Shown one piece after another: positions 1-10,510 of a stretch of DNA of 64,000 nucleotides. Each line of letters opens with the position of its first letter. Within the stretch, counting starts at the first letter, position 1. The notes beneath the pieces are model-generated. The model saw only the letters and a list, made by a program, of their open reading frames with translations, was not told the DNA's origin and ran no database searches. The translations under genes and the position numbers were made by a program. The stretch comes from Phycisphaeraceae bacterium (lineage in GTDB: Bacteria; Planctomycetota; Phycisphaerae; Phycisphaerales; Phycisphaeraceae). The stretch is taken from the NCBI GenBank assembly GCA_020849625.1, contig JADLFV010000084.1, positions 1 to 64,000 of the forward strand, written 5' to 3'.

Positions 1-337
1 CACTCACTCACTTGGGCCCGGTCGCGTCCGTGCCGAACGTTTTTTTCCGTTCAGGCGACTGGGGGTAATCAAGCAATTGAGCCTCATCCGAAACCGGACG
101 GCCTTCCTATAAAAGGGCCAAGCGCAACGTTTGTGCGCGCCGGAGGCAGTTTTGGGGGGTCAAAAAAGTGTGCAAGTGCTGATGCAGGCTGCAATAGAAA
201 TTTTTTCGCGCGACCCTCGAAAAAATGAGAATCGCTGGCCAGCCTGTGCGCGCAACCCGCGGGATTTTCGCATTTCTGCAACAACCGATACATCGCGGCC
301 ACTTTATTCCAACACCGATCGCGCTATAGTCCAGTCC
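1..337. other. Non-coding left edge
   Basis: No convincing gene is seen in this stretch. The plus-strand reading frame of the first gene is open back to position 131, but the peptide it would add has no signal-like or domain-like character, and a good signal peptide begins at 338. The short minus-strand frames here (about 72 and 87 residues) have no recognisable composition. A T-run at about 40-47 between a GAACG/CGTTC pair could be a weak terminator of a gene to the left. Confidence 0.5.
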
Positions 338-1366
338 ATGAAGCAAGACCTGGACCCCGCGGCACGACAATGTCTGGCAGTTCTGATAGTCACCCTGTTG
401 AGCCTGCTGGCGCTGCCGGCCGAGGCGGCGGTCGAGCGATACAAGACTGAATCAGCCTACCTGGCGCGGCTCTCCCAACTCGGATTGCAGACACTCACCG
501 AGGGCTTTGAATCGTCAGCCTGGGATGTCGCCCGTTCGCCGAACATCAACGACCGTCACGCATTTCCGCAGGTGATCAGTCAGACGTTGCTGTGGGAGTC
601 GGCCGCGAAAGATGTCTGGGGCAGCGCCTACTCCACCAAGGCCCACGGCGTCACCACCAATCACAACTGGGCACGCAGCGGCCTGTGGGGCATCTACGAA
701 GATCACAACGGCGAGCCCTATCCCACCACCATCCGTGTCACCGCGCCCGTGCCCATCTTCGCCGTCGGTGGCTGGTTCGACACCAACCCCGATGGTCAGA
801 GCGTCGGCTTTCTCTTTGAAGGTCGCACCACCGCCAACGAGCCCGGCTACGTCCTGCCCGGCTACGGCGCGATGTATCCCGGCGACAACCCGTCCTTCGG
901 CCACGAGTTCGTCGGCATCGTCGATCCCGACGGCTTCACCAGCGTCATTCTCACCGGCACATTGCAACTCAACGAAGAAAACGTCCTGGAAGGCGGCAAC
1001 ATCTTCGGTGCTGACGACTTCACCTTCGGCATCCCACAGGGCCAGTTCGATTATCCCGGTGACGCCAATCACGACGGCATGGTCAATCTCACCGACCTGC
1101 AGATCCTCGGCGATCACTGGCAATCCAGCGCCGCCGGCTGGACCGAAGCTGATTTCACCGGCGACAATTTCGTCAACCTGGCCGACCTGCAAATCCTCGG
1201 CGACCATTGGGGTCACGGCTTCAGCGCGGACATCTCTTTCGATCAGGCTGTCCAACAGGCAGGTTTTATCATCCCCGAACCAGCCTGCTTCGCCTTGCTG
1301 AGCTTCGGGCTGATGATCTCCACCTGTCATCGCCCGTCAGAGTTTTCGCAAGGCCTGATTGCTTGA
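338..1366 (+). CDS. Secreted dockerin-repeat PEP-CTERM protein
   Basis: A predicted exported protein of 342 residues and unknown function. The start at 338 is chosen because it puts a signal peptide (hydrophobic core at about residues 11-25, ending PAEAA) at the N-terminus; the frame is open further upstream. The middle (about 30-235) has no family I recognise. Two calcium-binding dockerin-like repeats follow, GDANHDGMVNLTDLQ near residue 241 and GDNFVNLADLQ near 274, each with a LGDHW ending. At about residue 311 comes IIPEPACFALLSFGLMI, a PEP-CTERM-like sorting tail whose final basic part is weak. Paired dockerin repeats before a PEP tail are typical of Phycisphaerae exported proteins; the giant protein at 25394-27898 shares the same end arrangement. 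Confidence 0.8.
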   Translation: MKQDLDPAARQCLAVLIVTLLSLLALPAEAAVERYKTESAYLARLSQLGLQTLTEGFESSAWDVARSPNINDRHAFPQVISQTLLWESAAKDVWGSAYSTKAHGVTTNHNWARSGLWGIYEDHNGEPYPTTIRVTAPVPIFAVGGWFDTNPDGQSVGFLFEGRTTANEPGYVLPGYGAMYPGDNPSFGHEFVGIVDPDGFTSVILTGTLQLNEENVLEGGNIFGADDFTFGIPQGQFDYPGDANHDGMVNLTDLQILGDHWQSSAAGWTEADFTGDNFVNLADLQILGDHWGHGFSADISFDQAVQQAGFIIPEPACFALLSFGLMISTCHRPSEFSQGLIA

Positions 1367-1438
1367 CTGCCTGATTGTCTGAATGTGCTACACCCTGCTG
1401 CCTGCTGTCGATTCTGTCTGCGATTATCATGAGCAACC

Positions 1439-3868
1439 ATGCGGGAGCATCCGGGCATTGCGGCGGTGGCGGGGGCGTGGATCGTCGGCATTCTGCTGGG
1501 GGCGGAGATCGGCTGGTTAAGTCTGTGGTTTGTCTGCGCGGTGTTGCTGACGACGATGGCGTTGTGGCGCAGACATCGTGCGCTGTGGCTGGGCGCAATC
1601 GTGACGTGCGGCGCGGCGTGGTACGTGGTGCGATGTGATTACACGGCTGAAAATGATGTCGGGCGATACGTGGGCAGTGAATCGCATCTAGTGCGGGTGG
1701 CGGGCGTGGTGGAGGGGCCGATCGTTTTTTCGTCGCCCTGGCGGGGAGCGATGGGCATGTTCACTTATCACCGCGAGCCGAACACGCTGGCGGTGCTGCG
1801 AGTTGAGCGCGTGATGGATCAGCAGGCCTCGGGCAAGCTGCTGCTGCGGGTGCGGGAGTTGGATCAGCGGTTAGCGGTGGGGCGGCGGATCGAAGCGACG
1901 GGCTGGTTGTTCCCGGTGCGGTCGGCCATGAACCCGGGTGAGCTGGATTACCGCAGGCAACTGCGCGAGCAAGGCATCGAGGGGCAGATTTCACTGGCGC
2001 GGACAGACAATTGGAAAGACCTGGGCGAAGCGCCGCTGCGCTGGGCACTGCCGCGTTGGTCGAGTGCGGCGGGTAGTGCAGCAGAACAGACGTTGAACAT
2101 CGGGATGGAAAACGATTCGGTGCAGTTGGCGTTGCTGCAGACGCTGCTGCTGGGGCGCTGGAGCCGGGAACTTGATGGATTGGACGACACGTTCCGCGAC
2201 GTGGGATTGGCGCACATGCTGAGCATATCGGGGGCGCATCTGGGCATTTTGCTGGGGCTGGTGTGGTTGATCTGCCGGCTGCTGATGGTGCATCCCGCGC
2301 GGTCAGCGATGGTGGTGCTGGTGGTGCTGGGCTTGTTCATGCTGGCGGTTCCGCCGCGCGTGCCGATCGTGCGTGCGGGGATCATGGCGGGGTTGCTGTG
2401 CGGCGCGGTGTGGTGGGGCAAGCGGATCGATGTGCGGCAGACGCTGGCGCTGGCGGCGCTGATCGTGCTGATCTGGCGGCCGAGCGATCTGTACAACGCG
2501 GGATTTCAGTTGAGCTTCCTGGTGGTGGCGGCATTGATTCTGTTCACGGGTCCGCTGCTGGAGCGGATCTGGCCGGCCGAGTGGATCATGATGGGCCAGC
2601 CGGGCATCGGGGTGCGCGTGCTGCGCTGGGTGCTGGGTTATGCGATTGCCAGCACGGTGGCGTTCGCGGTGGCGCTGCCGCTGGTGGCGTATCACTACAG
2701 CATGGTGAATCCGCTGGCGGTGTTGCTGTCGTTGCTGGCGCTGCCGGCGCTGACGGCTGTGCTGGCGATCGGGTACGCCAAGATTCTTTTCGGGCTGATT
2801 TCTCCGAGCATTTCGCTGATGCTGAGCGGACCACTGCGCTGGGTGACCGATGCGATGCTGGGCCTGGTCAATGAAGCGCACGACTGGCCGGGCGCGACGC
2901 TGCGGTTGAGCGGTGAGCCGAGCGCCGTCTGGAGCCTGGGCGTGCTGGCGGTGATCTGGTTTACGCTGGCGGGAATGTTTCGCGGCAGGCGGAAAACGCT
3001 GATCGCCGCCTGGTGCATCGCGGCAGGCTGGACGCTGTGGATGCAACTGCCGCCGCTGCCTCGGCCGCTGCTTCAGGTCAACGCCTTGGCGGTGGGCGAC
3101 GGCTCGTGTTTCCTGGTCCGCTCGCATGGCCGAACGCTGATGTTCGACTGCGGGTCGCAGCGCTACATGGACGTCGGCCTGCGCAGCGTGAGCCCGGCGC
3201 TGCAGACGCTGGGCGTGCGGCGGATCGATGTGATGGTGATCTCGCACAGCGACCTGGATCACTACTGCGGCATGCTGGACGTGGCGGACAAGACGCCGGT
3301 GCGCGAAGTCTGGCTGACGCCGCAGTTGCTCACCGAGGCGCGGGAGAAACCCGACGGCGCGACGGCGTTTCTGCTGGAAGGGCTGACGCAGCGCGGGGCG
3401 ACGTTGCGCGTGGTGACCGCCGGCGAGCGCGCTGATCTGACGGAGCAGGTGAGTTTGAACGTGCTCTGGCCTGCGGGTGATTACCAGCCGCGCGTGCAGA
3501 ACGACGGCTCGATCGTGCTGGCGATTCAAGCGGGAGATCGGCGTGCGTTGCTGACCGGCGACATACAGCAGGATGCGATCACGCGATTGCTGGAGTCGGG
3601 AATCGACTTGGAGGCTGGCATCATGGACCTGCCGCACCACGGGAGCATTGTCGAAGCAACGGGCGATCTGCTGGATGCGGTGGAGCCGAGGTTTGTGTTG
3701 CAATCGTGCGGGCCGGACCGGCGGCGAGACGAGGATTGGGCGGGCCTGCTGCAGCCGCGCAGCATTCGTCGCTGTGTCACCGATTGCGACGGGATGATCG
3801 AGATCAGCCTGTTTGGCGATGGTTCGATGCGGGTTGAAACGTTCCGTCAGGGCGCGGGGGAGTTCTGA
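1439..3868 (+). CDS. comEC: ComEC/Rec2 DNA-uptake channel protein
   Basis: A polytopic inner-membrane protein of 809 residues, full length for the family, that forms the channel for single-stranded DNA entry during natural transformation. The order is an N-terminal membrane segment and DUF4131-like domain (about 1-200), the Competence membrane domain with many helices (about 220-510; the stretch LAHMLSISGAHLGILLG is a family hallmark), and a C-terminal metallo-beta-lactamase-like domain (about 555-800). The latter keeps metal-site motifs ISHSDLDHYCGM near residue 600 and DLPHHGS near 730. No other competence gene is nearby, so function in uptake is inferred from the family. Confidence 0.95.
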   Translation: MREHPGIAAVAGAWIVGILLGAEIGWLSLWFVCAVLLTTMALWRRHRALWLGAIVTCGAAWYVVRCDYTAENDVGRYVGSESHLVRVAGVVEGPIVFSSPWRGAMGMFTYHREPNTLAVLRVERVMDQQASGKLLLRVRELDQRLAVGRRIEATGWLFPVRSAMNPGELDYRRQLREQGIEGQISLARTDNWKDLGEAPLRWALPRWSSAAGSAAEQTLNIGMENDSVQLALLQTLLLGRWSRELDGLDDTFRDVGLAHMLSISGAHLGILLGLVWLICRLLMVHPARSAMVVLVVLGLFMLAVPPRVPIVRAGIMAGLLCGAVWWGKRIDVRQTLALAALIVLIWRPSDLYNAGFQLSFLVVAALILFTGPLLERIWPAEWIMMGQPGIGVRVLRWVLGYAIASTVAFAVALPLVAYHYSMVNPLAVLLSLLALPALTAVLAIGYAKILFGLISPSISLMLSGPLRWVTDAMLGLVNEAHDWPGATLRLSGEPSAVWSLGVLAVIWFTLAGMFRGRRKTLIAAWCIAAGWTLWMQLPPLPRPLLQVNALAVGDGSCFLVRSHGRTLMFDCGSQRYMDVGLRSVSPALQTLGVRRIDVMVISHSDLDHYCGMLDVADKTPVREVWLTPQLLTEAREKPDGATAFLLEGLTQRGATLRVVTAGERADLTEQVSLNVLWPAGDYQPRVQNDGSIVLAIQAGDRRALLTGDIQQDAITRLLESGIDLEAGIMDLPHHGSIVEATGDLLDAVEPRFVLQSCGPDRRRDEDWAGLLQPRSIRRCVTDCDGMIEISLFGDGSMRVETFRQGAGEF

Positions 3869-3900
3869 GTAACCGATAGGGGCGCGGAGGTATTGGGGAA

Positions 3901-3927
3901 GACGGCCGGTAAACCGGCCTCCGCCGT
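3901..3927. repeat. Intergenic hairpin after comEC
   Basis: A perfect inverted repeat GGCCGGTAAACCGGCC (3904-3919) with flanking ACGG/CCGT bases 33 bases after the comEC stop codon. There is no T-run, so it is more likely a repeat element than a factor-independent terminator. Confidence 0.5.
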
Positions 3928-4005
3928 GCTGGAACAAAGTGGCCTGGGCTGGGGCTATTCCGTGGGGCGGGGGAATAAGTGGCAACTTCTGCCGGTTTAG
4001 ACTGC

Positions 4006-5148
4006 ATGAAAACGCTCACCATGCTGCTCGTACTATCGGTAGCCGGCTGCGGCGGCGAGGCCCAATCTCACGAGGAATCATCCATGCAGGCGCAGAACAA
4101 GGATATCCCCACGGTCATGGTCAAAGTCTTCAACGCGGCCGGCGAACTGGTCGGGCCGGCGCCTTCGCACAAGCTGATCAAGACCGATGAGCAATGGAAA
4201 GCGCAACTGACACCCGATCAATACCGCATTCTGCGTCATGCCGCGACCGAAGCACCTTTCTGCGGCCTGCTGCTGGATAACAAAACCCCGGGCGTTTACG
4301 CCTGTGCCGGCTGCGGACTGCCGTTGTTTTCATCCGACACCAAGTTCAAGTCCGGCACCGGCTGGCCCAGTTTTTATGCACCCATCGCCGAGGAAAACAT
4401 TGTCGAGAAATCCGACGACAGCTTCGGCATGGTGCGCACGGAAATTTTGTGCGCCCGCTGTGACGGACATCTGGGCCACGTCTTCGATGACGGCCCGGCC
4501 CCGACAGGTCAGCGGTATTGCCTCAACAGCGAATCGTTGACGTTCACTTCCAGCGAGGATGTTGCGAAGCTGGCTGATCCCGCGGCCCAGGTCAAGCCTT
4601 CGCAGTCGATCGTGCTGGCGGGCGGATGTTTCTGGTGCACGGAAGCGGTGTTCGAGCCCGTCAAGGGCGTGCTGGACGTGGAGTCGGGCTATTCGGGTGG
4701 TACGGCCGACAACGCGGATTACGAAACGGTGTGCACCGGGACGACGGATCACGCCGAGGCGATCAAGGTGACTTACGATCCATCGCAGGTGGACCTCGAT
4801 GAGTTGTTCAAGATTTTTTTCACCATCGCCCACGACCCGACGCAACGCAACGGCCAAGGCGCCGACCGCGGCCGCCAGTATCGCTCCGCCATCTTCTACG
4901 CCGATGAAGCCCAGAGGCAGGCCGCCGAGTCCTACATCAGGCGCCTGGAGCAGGAGCACACGTTCGACAAACCGATCGTCACCACGCTCGAACCGCTGAC
5001 GGGTTTTTATCCAGCGGAGAAGTATCACCAGGACTACGCCCGTCGCAATCCCAATCAGCCCTACATTCAAGCGGTAGCCCAGCCGAAGGTCGAGAAGCTG
5101 GAACAGAAGATGGGCGACAAGCTGAAGAGCGGCGCCGCCAGCGATTAG
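4006..5148 (+). CDS. msrAB: MsrB-MsrA fusion lipoprotein, methionine sulfoxide reductase
   Basis: Repairs oxidised methionine: MsrB acts on the R and MsrA on the S sulfoxide epimer. The ATG at 4006 is preferred over the GTG at 3979 because it starts a lipoprotein signal ([15 protein letters not shown]), so the enzyme should sit outside the inner membrane. The 380-residue protein has MsrB first: zinc motifs CAGC (about 100) and CARC (about 148), GWPSF substrate motif, and catalytic RYC (about 170). MsrA follows with GCFWC at about 207-211. B-then-A order with a lipobox is less common than the A-then-B order of neisserial-type fusions. It converges on the anti-sigma gene with a 9-base gap. Confidence 0.94.
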   Translation: MKTLTMLLVLSVAGCGGEAQSHEESSMQAQNKDIPTVMVKVFNAAGELVGPAPSHKLIKTDEQWKAQLTPDQYRILRHAATEAPFCGLLLDNKTPGVYACAGCGLPLFSSDTKFKSGTGWPSFYAPIAEENIVEKSDDSFGMVRTEILCARCDGHLGHVFDDGPAPTGQRYCLNSESLTFTSSEDVAKLADPAAQVKPSQSIVLAGGCFWCTEAVFEPVKGVLDVESGYSGGTADNADYETVCTGTTDHAEAIKVTYDPSQVDLDELFKIFFTIAHDPTQRNGQGADRGRQYRSAIFYADEAQRQAAESYIRRLEQEHTFDKPIVTTLEPLTGFYPAEKYHQDYARRNPNQPYIQAVAQPKVEKLEQKMGDKLKSGAASD

Positions 5149-5157
5149 CCATCTTCA

Positions 5158-6684
5158 TCATGGTTCATGCGTTGCTGGTGAATCATGACTGCTGGACGGT
5201 GGCGACGTTTCGATCAACTCCACCACGACGTTGACGCGGCGGGCGGGATCGGGCAATGGAGTTCGTTTGGCGCCGGCGAAGTGCTGCACCGGCGTCAGCG
5301 GCAACTGGTTGTTGAGCACCTGGGCCCAGTCAATATCAAGATCAAAGGGCGCGGATGGCTCGGCGGCGTCGGGTTTGGAGACGTCAGGTTTGCTGCCATC
5401 AGCTTCGGCGATTGGCGTGGGGGCGGGCACGGAAGCGAATCCAGCCAGACCCTGGGCTTGCACCGGAGCCTGTCCAAGAGCTTCGGTTTCGGCCTTCGGT
5501 TGACCGGTCGCCCGGCCGAGGAACCATTCCCGTTGATCGCGCACAACGGCGGCACGCTGGCCGGCCTGCGTGTTGAGGTAGTCGGCTAACTGCTCGACCT
5601 GCGACTCATCCATCTGCACGATCAGCGTCTGGGGCCTCGCTTGCGGCACGGACGCAGTTTGTGCGCTGAAGAAGGAACTGGTGGTCTGAGCGCCGCGGGA
5701 CGGCATCATCGAGCGGCCGACGGCGGACGATGATGCCGATGGCAACGGCGCAGGCGGCTGGAAGGTGGGCTCGATCACCTGGGCCCGGTTGCTGATCGCC
5801 CACTGCATCACCTGCTGCTGCGTGTCATTTGTCCTGGCGGTGGTCACTTCGATGCGCGTCGGTGTCGCCTCACTTCGGCCGCGCGTCAGGCGGTTGACCT
5901 TTTGATCAGTCTGGGGAGCGATGCGTGACATCACCATTTGCGAGGCGGCAGGCAACTGGTCGCGGTCGTTAGTGCGCTCAGTGCCCTTGAGTTGGGGCTG
6001 GTCAAGGGCTGGCGCTTTGGCGGCAGATGACAGGGCGGCGGTCGGCAACTGTCGCGGGGCCTGGGCCAGGGTTTCGGTGGGCGGGGCGGTGACCGGTTCG
6101 GCTGCGGACGCGGCTGCGGTGGCTTCTTCGGTTTGTGACACATCGCTGCCAGCCGCCGGTTGCTCTCCGGCTTCGCGCAGGCCGAAAGTGGCGTCGGCCA
6201 TCTGTTCCGTGGCGCCCGGTTCGAGCGTCGGCTCGTCCAGCAGGGGATGTGCGGTCGAGTCGGCCAGTTGCGTTGGTGACTGATCCGGCGGCAACACGAG
6301 GGTCTGCAAGATGATCCCGCCGCTGATCAGCAGGATGGCGGCAACCGCCAGACCCACCAGCAGGCGGGTGCGCGACAGGCGGGCGTGGGGAGTGGTGCTA
6401 ATGGGGATCGTGCCGGCCAGCCTCGGCTGCATATCGGCCAACTCGTCGCCGCCCAGCAGCATGCGCCGCTCCAGGTGACCGATGGCTGCATCGACCAGGC
6501 CGATCGGAGCGCTGTCGCGCAAGGACAACTGGCGCAACGCTTCGCGGTCAGCCAACAGGTCGTTGACCAGTTGCCGCAGGGCGGGGTCGGCTGCGAGCAA
6601 CAGCTCGAACGCCTGGCGCTGCTGTTGGGACAGCTCGCCTTCGACGTAGCCGAGAATCGCATCCTGGTCGTAGCGTTGGGTCAT
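5158..6684 (-). CDS. Anti-sigma factor with long extracytoplasmic domain
   Basis: A 508-residue membrane protein encoded directly downstream of an ECF sigma gene (6-base gap), so it is inferred to hold that sigma factor. The N-terminal cytoplasmic part (about 1-100; [16 protein letters not shown], then [10 protein letters not shown]) looks like an anti-sigma domain, but I see no HxxxCxxC zinc site. One membrane helix lies at about 108-130. The remaining roughly 375 residues are predicted extracytoplasmic, rich in Ala, Pro, Gln and Ser, with a structured patch [19 protein letters not shown] late in the protein. Signal perception by the outer part is inference. Confidence 0.8.
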   Translation of the reverse strand: MTQRYDQDAILGYVEGELSQQQRQAFELLLAADPALRQLVNDLLADREALRQLSLRDSAPIGLVDAAIGHLERRMLLGGDELADMQPRLAGTIPISTTPHARLSRTRLLVGLAVAAILLISGGIILQTLVLPPDQSPTQLADSTAHPLLDEPTLEPGATEQMADATFGLREAGEQPAAGSDVSQTEEATAAASAAEPVTAPPTETLAQAPRQLPTAALSSAAKAPALDQPQLKGTERTNDRDQLPAASQMVMSRIAPQTDQKVNRLTRGRSEATPTRIEVTTARTNDTQQQVMQWAISNRAQVIEPTFQPPAPLPSASSSAVGRSMMPSRGAQTTSSFFSAQTASVPQARPQTLIVQMDESQVEQLADYLNTQAGQRAAVVRDQREWFLGRATGQPKAETEALGQAPVQAQGLAGFASVPAPTPIAEADGSKPDVSKPDAAEPSAPFDLDIDWAQVLNNQLPLTPVQHFAGAKRTPLPDPARRVNVVVELIETSPPSSSHDSPATHEP

Positions 6685-6690
6685 GATCTG

Positions 6691-7305
6691 TTACTCGCTG
6701 CCCCGTTCCAGCTTCAACATCACCTGTCTGAGGGCCAGTCTGGCACGGAACAATCGGCTTTTGACCGTGCCCAGGTTGATATCGAGCGATTCGGCGATCT
6801 GCTGGTAGTCCATGCCGTCGATATCCCGCAGCACCAGCACCGCCCGGAAGTCGGGTTCGAGGCGGTTCAGGGCCAGTTCCAGCAATTGCAGCCGCTCTCT
6901 GGTTTGGACGCGCAAAGCCGGGTCATGTTCCGCGGGGCCTGCCAGTTGCCGGCGAAGGGCGGAGGCCTGGTCCCCCCCGGAATTGCCCCCGGAACCACGG
7001 GCGGGCGACTCGGCATCCAGGCTGACGGTGCGGCGGAGCTTGCGGCGGCGCAGGAAGGTCAGGGCCTGGTTCATGGCGATGCGGGTGATCCAGGTGGTGA
7101 ACTGGGCCTGGCCGCGGAATTCGCCCACGTGCTCGACGATGCGCATCATGACGTCCTGGCAGACCTCGGCCGCATCGTCGCGGTTGTTGACCATGCGCAG
7201 GCAGATGCGGTAAAGCCGATCCTGATGCGTGGTCAGCAGACTGCCCAGGGCCGCGGGGTCCCCGGCTTGGGCGTCGGCCAACAGTTGGTCTGCCGAAAGG
7301 CTCAT
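6691..7305 (-). CDS. ECF RNA polymerase sigma factor
   Basis: An extracytoplasmic-function sigma-70 factor of 204 residues. Region 2 is at about 20-95 ([17 protein letters not shown], then [20 protein letters not shown]), and region 4 at about 145-195 ([20 protein letters not shown], then [17 protein letters not shown], the helix-turn-helix). The linker between them contains a Gly-rich patch [13 protein letters not shown] encoded by two close copies of the TTCCGGGGG string, so that piece looks inserted. It is probably cotranscribed with the anti-sigma gene below. Its regulon cannot be read from the window. Confidence 0.93.
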   Translation of the reverse strand: MSLSADQLLADAQAGDPAALGSLLTTHQDRLYRICLRMVNNRDDAAEVCQDVMMRIVEHVGEFRGQAQFTTWITRIAMNQALTFLRRRKLRRTVSLDAESPARGSGGNSGGDQASALRRQLAGPAEHDPALRVQTRERLQLLELALNRLEPDFRAVLVLRDIDGMDYQQIAESLDINLGTVKSRLFRARLALRQVMLKLERGSE

Positions 7306-7395
7306 GCGTGTCCGTATGCTACGACGGCAATCCGCGGCCGTTCGTTTTCAGGCTGCAAAGTCTGTAATATGGCGATTTACAGGCACACGGTCAAA

Positions 7396-8835
<1,440 letters not shown>

Positions 8836-8845
8836 TGGATAACGC

Positions 8846-8874
8846 TTGACGTTAATAGCGCGACGCGTTATTAT
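8846..8874 (+). promoter_or_regulatory. higBA promoter with internal palindrome
   Basis: TTGACG (8846-8851), a 17-base spacer and TATTAT (8869-8874) form a near-consensus housekeeping promoter. TAATAGCGCG-A-CGCGTTATTA (8853-8873) is a palindrome with one mismatched pair filling the spacer and -10 box, a typical place for autorepression by the antitoxin HigA. The -10 box ends six bases before the GTG start at 8881, so the transcript would be leaderless or nearly so. Confidence 0.7.
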
Positions 8875-8880
8875 TGGTGG

Positions 8881-9162
8881 GTGATCGTCAGTTTCGCCGA
8901 CAGGCAGACGGAAGCGTTGTTTCATCGCCAGCCGGTCAAGCGGCTGGACGCAAAGCTGCTGGCCGTGGCATTGCGCAAGCTGGTGATGATCGACGCGGCG
9001 ACGAAGCTGGACGATTTGCGAATGCCGCCAGGCAACCGGCTGGAAGCGTTGCGCGGCGATCGAGCCGGGCAATACAGCATTCGGATCAACAACCAATGGC
9101 GCATCTGTTTTCGCTGGCACAACGGCAACACGCACGATGTGCAGATCGTGGATTATCATTGA
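8881..9162 (+). CDS. higB: HigB-family toxin (RelE/ParE superfamily)
   Basis: A 93-residue mRNA interferase-type toxin that in the family cuts translated mRNA at the ribosome. The conserved block is intact: LRMPPGNRLEALRGDRAGQY at about 51-70, then SIRINNQWRICFRW. The start is GTG; MIVSF matches the usual family N-terminus. The antitoxin gene starts 10 bases downstream. In higBA loci the toxin commonly precedes the antitoxin, as here. The module sits between two copies of the purB 3' end. Confidence 0.93.
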   Translation: MIVSFADRQTEALFHRQPVKRLDAKLLAVALRKLVMIDAATKLDDLRMPPGNRLEALRGDRAGQYSIRINNQWRICFRWHNGNTHDVQIVDYH

Positions 9163-9172
9163 AGGCAACATC

Positions 9173-9472
9173 ATGGCGACAAAAAAACTGCGTCCCATCC
9201 ATCCCGGGCAGGTGCTGCGCGAGGAATTCCTCAAGCCGATGAAGCTCAGCCAGTACCGACTGGCCAATGATGTGAGTGTCCCCCCGCGGCGCATCAACGA
9301 GATCGTCCACGGCAAGCGGTCGATCACCGCGGACACCGCATTGCGCCTCGGCCGCTACTTCGGCACCAGCGCCGAGTTCTGGATGAACCTGCAATCGCGC
9401 TATGACCTTGAGTGTGCCGCGGACGCGCTGGGGCCACGCTTGAAGGCAGAAGTCACGACCCACGCCGCGTAA
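9173..9472 (+). CDS. higA: HigA-family antitoxin, XRE-type DNA-binding protein
   Basis: A 99-residue antitoxin that binds and neutralises HigB and, in studied systems, represses its own promoter. The start at 9173 gives the family N-terminus KLRPIHPGQVLREEFL. The helix-turn-helix spans about 20-70 (LSQYRLANDVSVPPRRINEI, HGKRSITADTALRLGRYFG), followed by TSAEFWMNLQSRYDLE, a conserved HigA segment. The palindrome at 8853-8873 is the likely operator. The purB tail copy begins 12 bases after its stop codon. Confidence 0.94.
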   Translation: MATKKLRPIHPGQVLREEFLKPMKLSQYRLANDVSVPPRRINEIVHGKRSITADTALRLGRYFGTSAEFWMNLQSRYDLECAADALGPRLKAEVTTHAA

Positions 9473-9484
9473 TCGCCGGGCCGG

Positions 9485-9592
9485 ATCGGCCTGGCCCCGC
9501 AGCAGGTCGATGACTTCGTGCGCGACGTGGTCGATCCGGTCCGCGCCCGCTATGCCGAGGCGCTGAAGTACGATCCGACGCTGAAGGTATAA
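9485..9592 (+). pseudogene. Duplicated 3' fragment of purB
   Basis: A 36-codon remnant, in frame to its own TAA stop, encoding exactly the last 35 residues of adenylosuccinate lyase. It has no start codon or ribosome site. All four differences from the intact gene end are synonymous or stop-to-stop, and three fall in the last three codons. This is what would be left if an incoming segment replaced the gene end with a related copy and pushed the original end downstream. Confidence 0.95.
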
Positions 9593-9606
9593 CAAGCCCG
9601 CAGATC

Positions 9607-9676
9607 AAACCGCAGATTTCACAGATTGCGCAGGTTTTCAATTCTGAATCTGCGTCATCTGCGCAATCTGCGGTTT
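9607..9676. repeat. CAGATT-type intergenic hairpin
   Basis: An imperfect inverted repeat built from CGCAGATTTCACAGATTGCG and its complement CGCAATCTGCGG, between the purB remnant and lpxA. The same family is at 11420-11490 after lipB. Its position between two convergent genes allows a role as transcription end, but no T-run supports that. Confidence 0.75.
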
Positions 9677-9697
9677 CTTCATGGCTCGTGTTGGCGC

Positions 9698-10501
9698 TTA
9701 TTCCTCATCAGCCTGTCTGTACCGGCAGATGCCGCGCTTGGAGGCGCGGATGAACTGGGCCATTTCCATGCACAGCGGGTCGTCGCCGAGCTGCGTTTCA
9801 ATCAGTTCAACGGCGGTGCTGTTGCGGTGGCCCTGTTCCCAGATGATGTCGAAGGCTTTTTTGAGTGCGGGGATGTGATCGCGGTAGCCGGCCCGGCGCA
9901 GGCCGACGATGTTCAGCGAACCGACGTAACGGGTTTCATAGACCACGCAGAACGGCGGCACATCCTGGGTGATGCCCGCCAGGCCGCTGATCATGCACAG
10001 GCGACCGATGCGGCAGAACTGGTGAACTCCGGCATTGCCGCCGAGGATCACGTGGTTGGCCAGGTGAACGTGACCGCCCAGCAGGATGTTGTTGGCGAAG
10101 GTGCAGTCGTCGCCGATGACGCAGTCATGGCCGGCGTGGGAGTTGACCATCCAGTAGTTGCGGTTGCCGACGGTGGTGGGTCGATCGCCGGTGGCGCGAT
10201 GGATGGTGACCGACTCGCGGAAGATGTTGTCGTCGCCGACGAGTAATCCCGCGCCGTCGGAGCCGACATCGAACTTGCGATCCTGCGGGGCGTAACCGAG
10301 GCAGGTGAACGGATAGATGAGATTGTTGCGGCCGAAGGTGGCTGGTCCGCGGATGATGGCGTTGGCGACGAGGCGGCAGCCGGCTCCGAGCGTCACGCGG
10401 CCGACAATGGCGCAGCCGGGGCCGACGTCCACGTCGTCAGCGAGTTGGGCTTTGGGATCAACAGTAGCGGTAGGGTGGATGTTGGCCAAGACCGCTATCA
10501 T
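9698..10501 (-). CDS. lpxA: Acyl-ACP--UDP-N-acetylglucosamine O-acyltransferase (LpxA)
   Basis: First step of lipid A synthesis, which implies an outer membrane with lipopolysaccharide. The 267-residue length is normal. The N-terminal two thirds is left-handed beta-helix hexapeptide repeats (IHPTATVDPKAQLADDVDVG and on). The catalytic histidine motif SHAGHDC places His at residue 125, as in the family, with HRATGDRPTTVG before it. The C-terminal helical domain starts near 195 (GLRRAGY). It is divergent from lipB with nine bases between the start codons, and no other lipid A gene is in the window. Confidence 0.95.
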   Translation of the reverse strand: MIAVLANIHPTATVDPKAQLADDVDVGPGCAIVGRVTLGAGCRLVANAIIRGPATFGRNNLIYPFTCLGYAPQDRKFDVGSDGAGLLVGDDNIFRESVTIHRATGDRPTTVGNRNYWMVNSHAGHDCVIGDDCTFANNILLGGHVHLANHVILGGNAGVHQFCRIGRLCMISGLAGITQDVPPFCVVYETRYVGSLNIVGLRRAGYRDHIPALKKAFDIIWEQGHRNSTAVELIETQLGDDPLCMEMAQFIRASKRGICRYRQADEE

Positions 10502-10510
10502 AAATCAGTG

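Noticed and set aside
2303-3985. Minus-strand open frame of 560 codons opposite comEC
   Set aside because: Its composition (very rich in Arg, Gln, His, Pro) is the antisense of a GC-rich membrane-protein gene, and comEC on the other strand has full family support.
6385-7395. Plus-strand extension upstream of purB
   Set aside because: It is antisense to the sigma and anti-sigma genes, and PurB homology begins only at [10 protein letters not shown].
8881-9472. higBA as part of a prophage or integrative element
   Set aside because: No integrase, transposase or phage gene is near; the only mobility sign is the purB-tail duplication.
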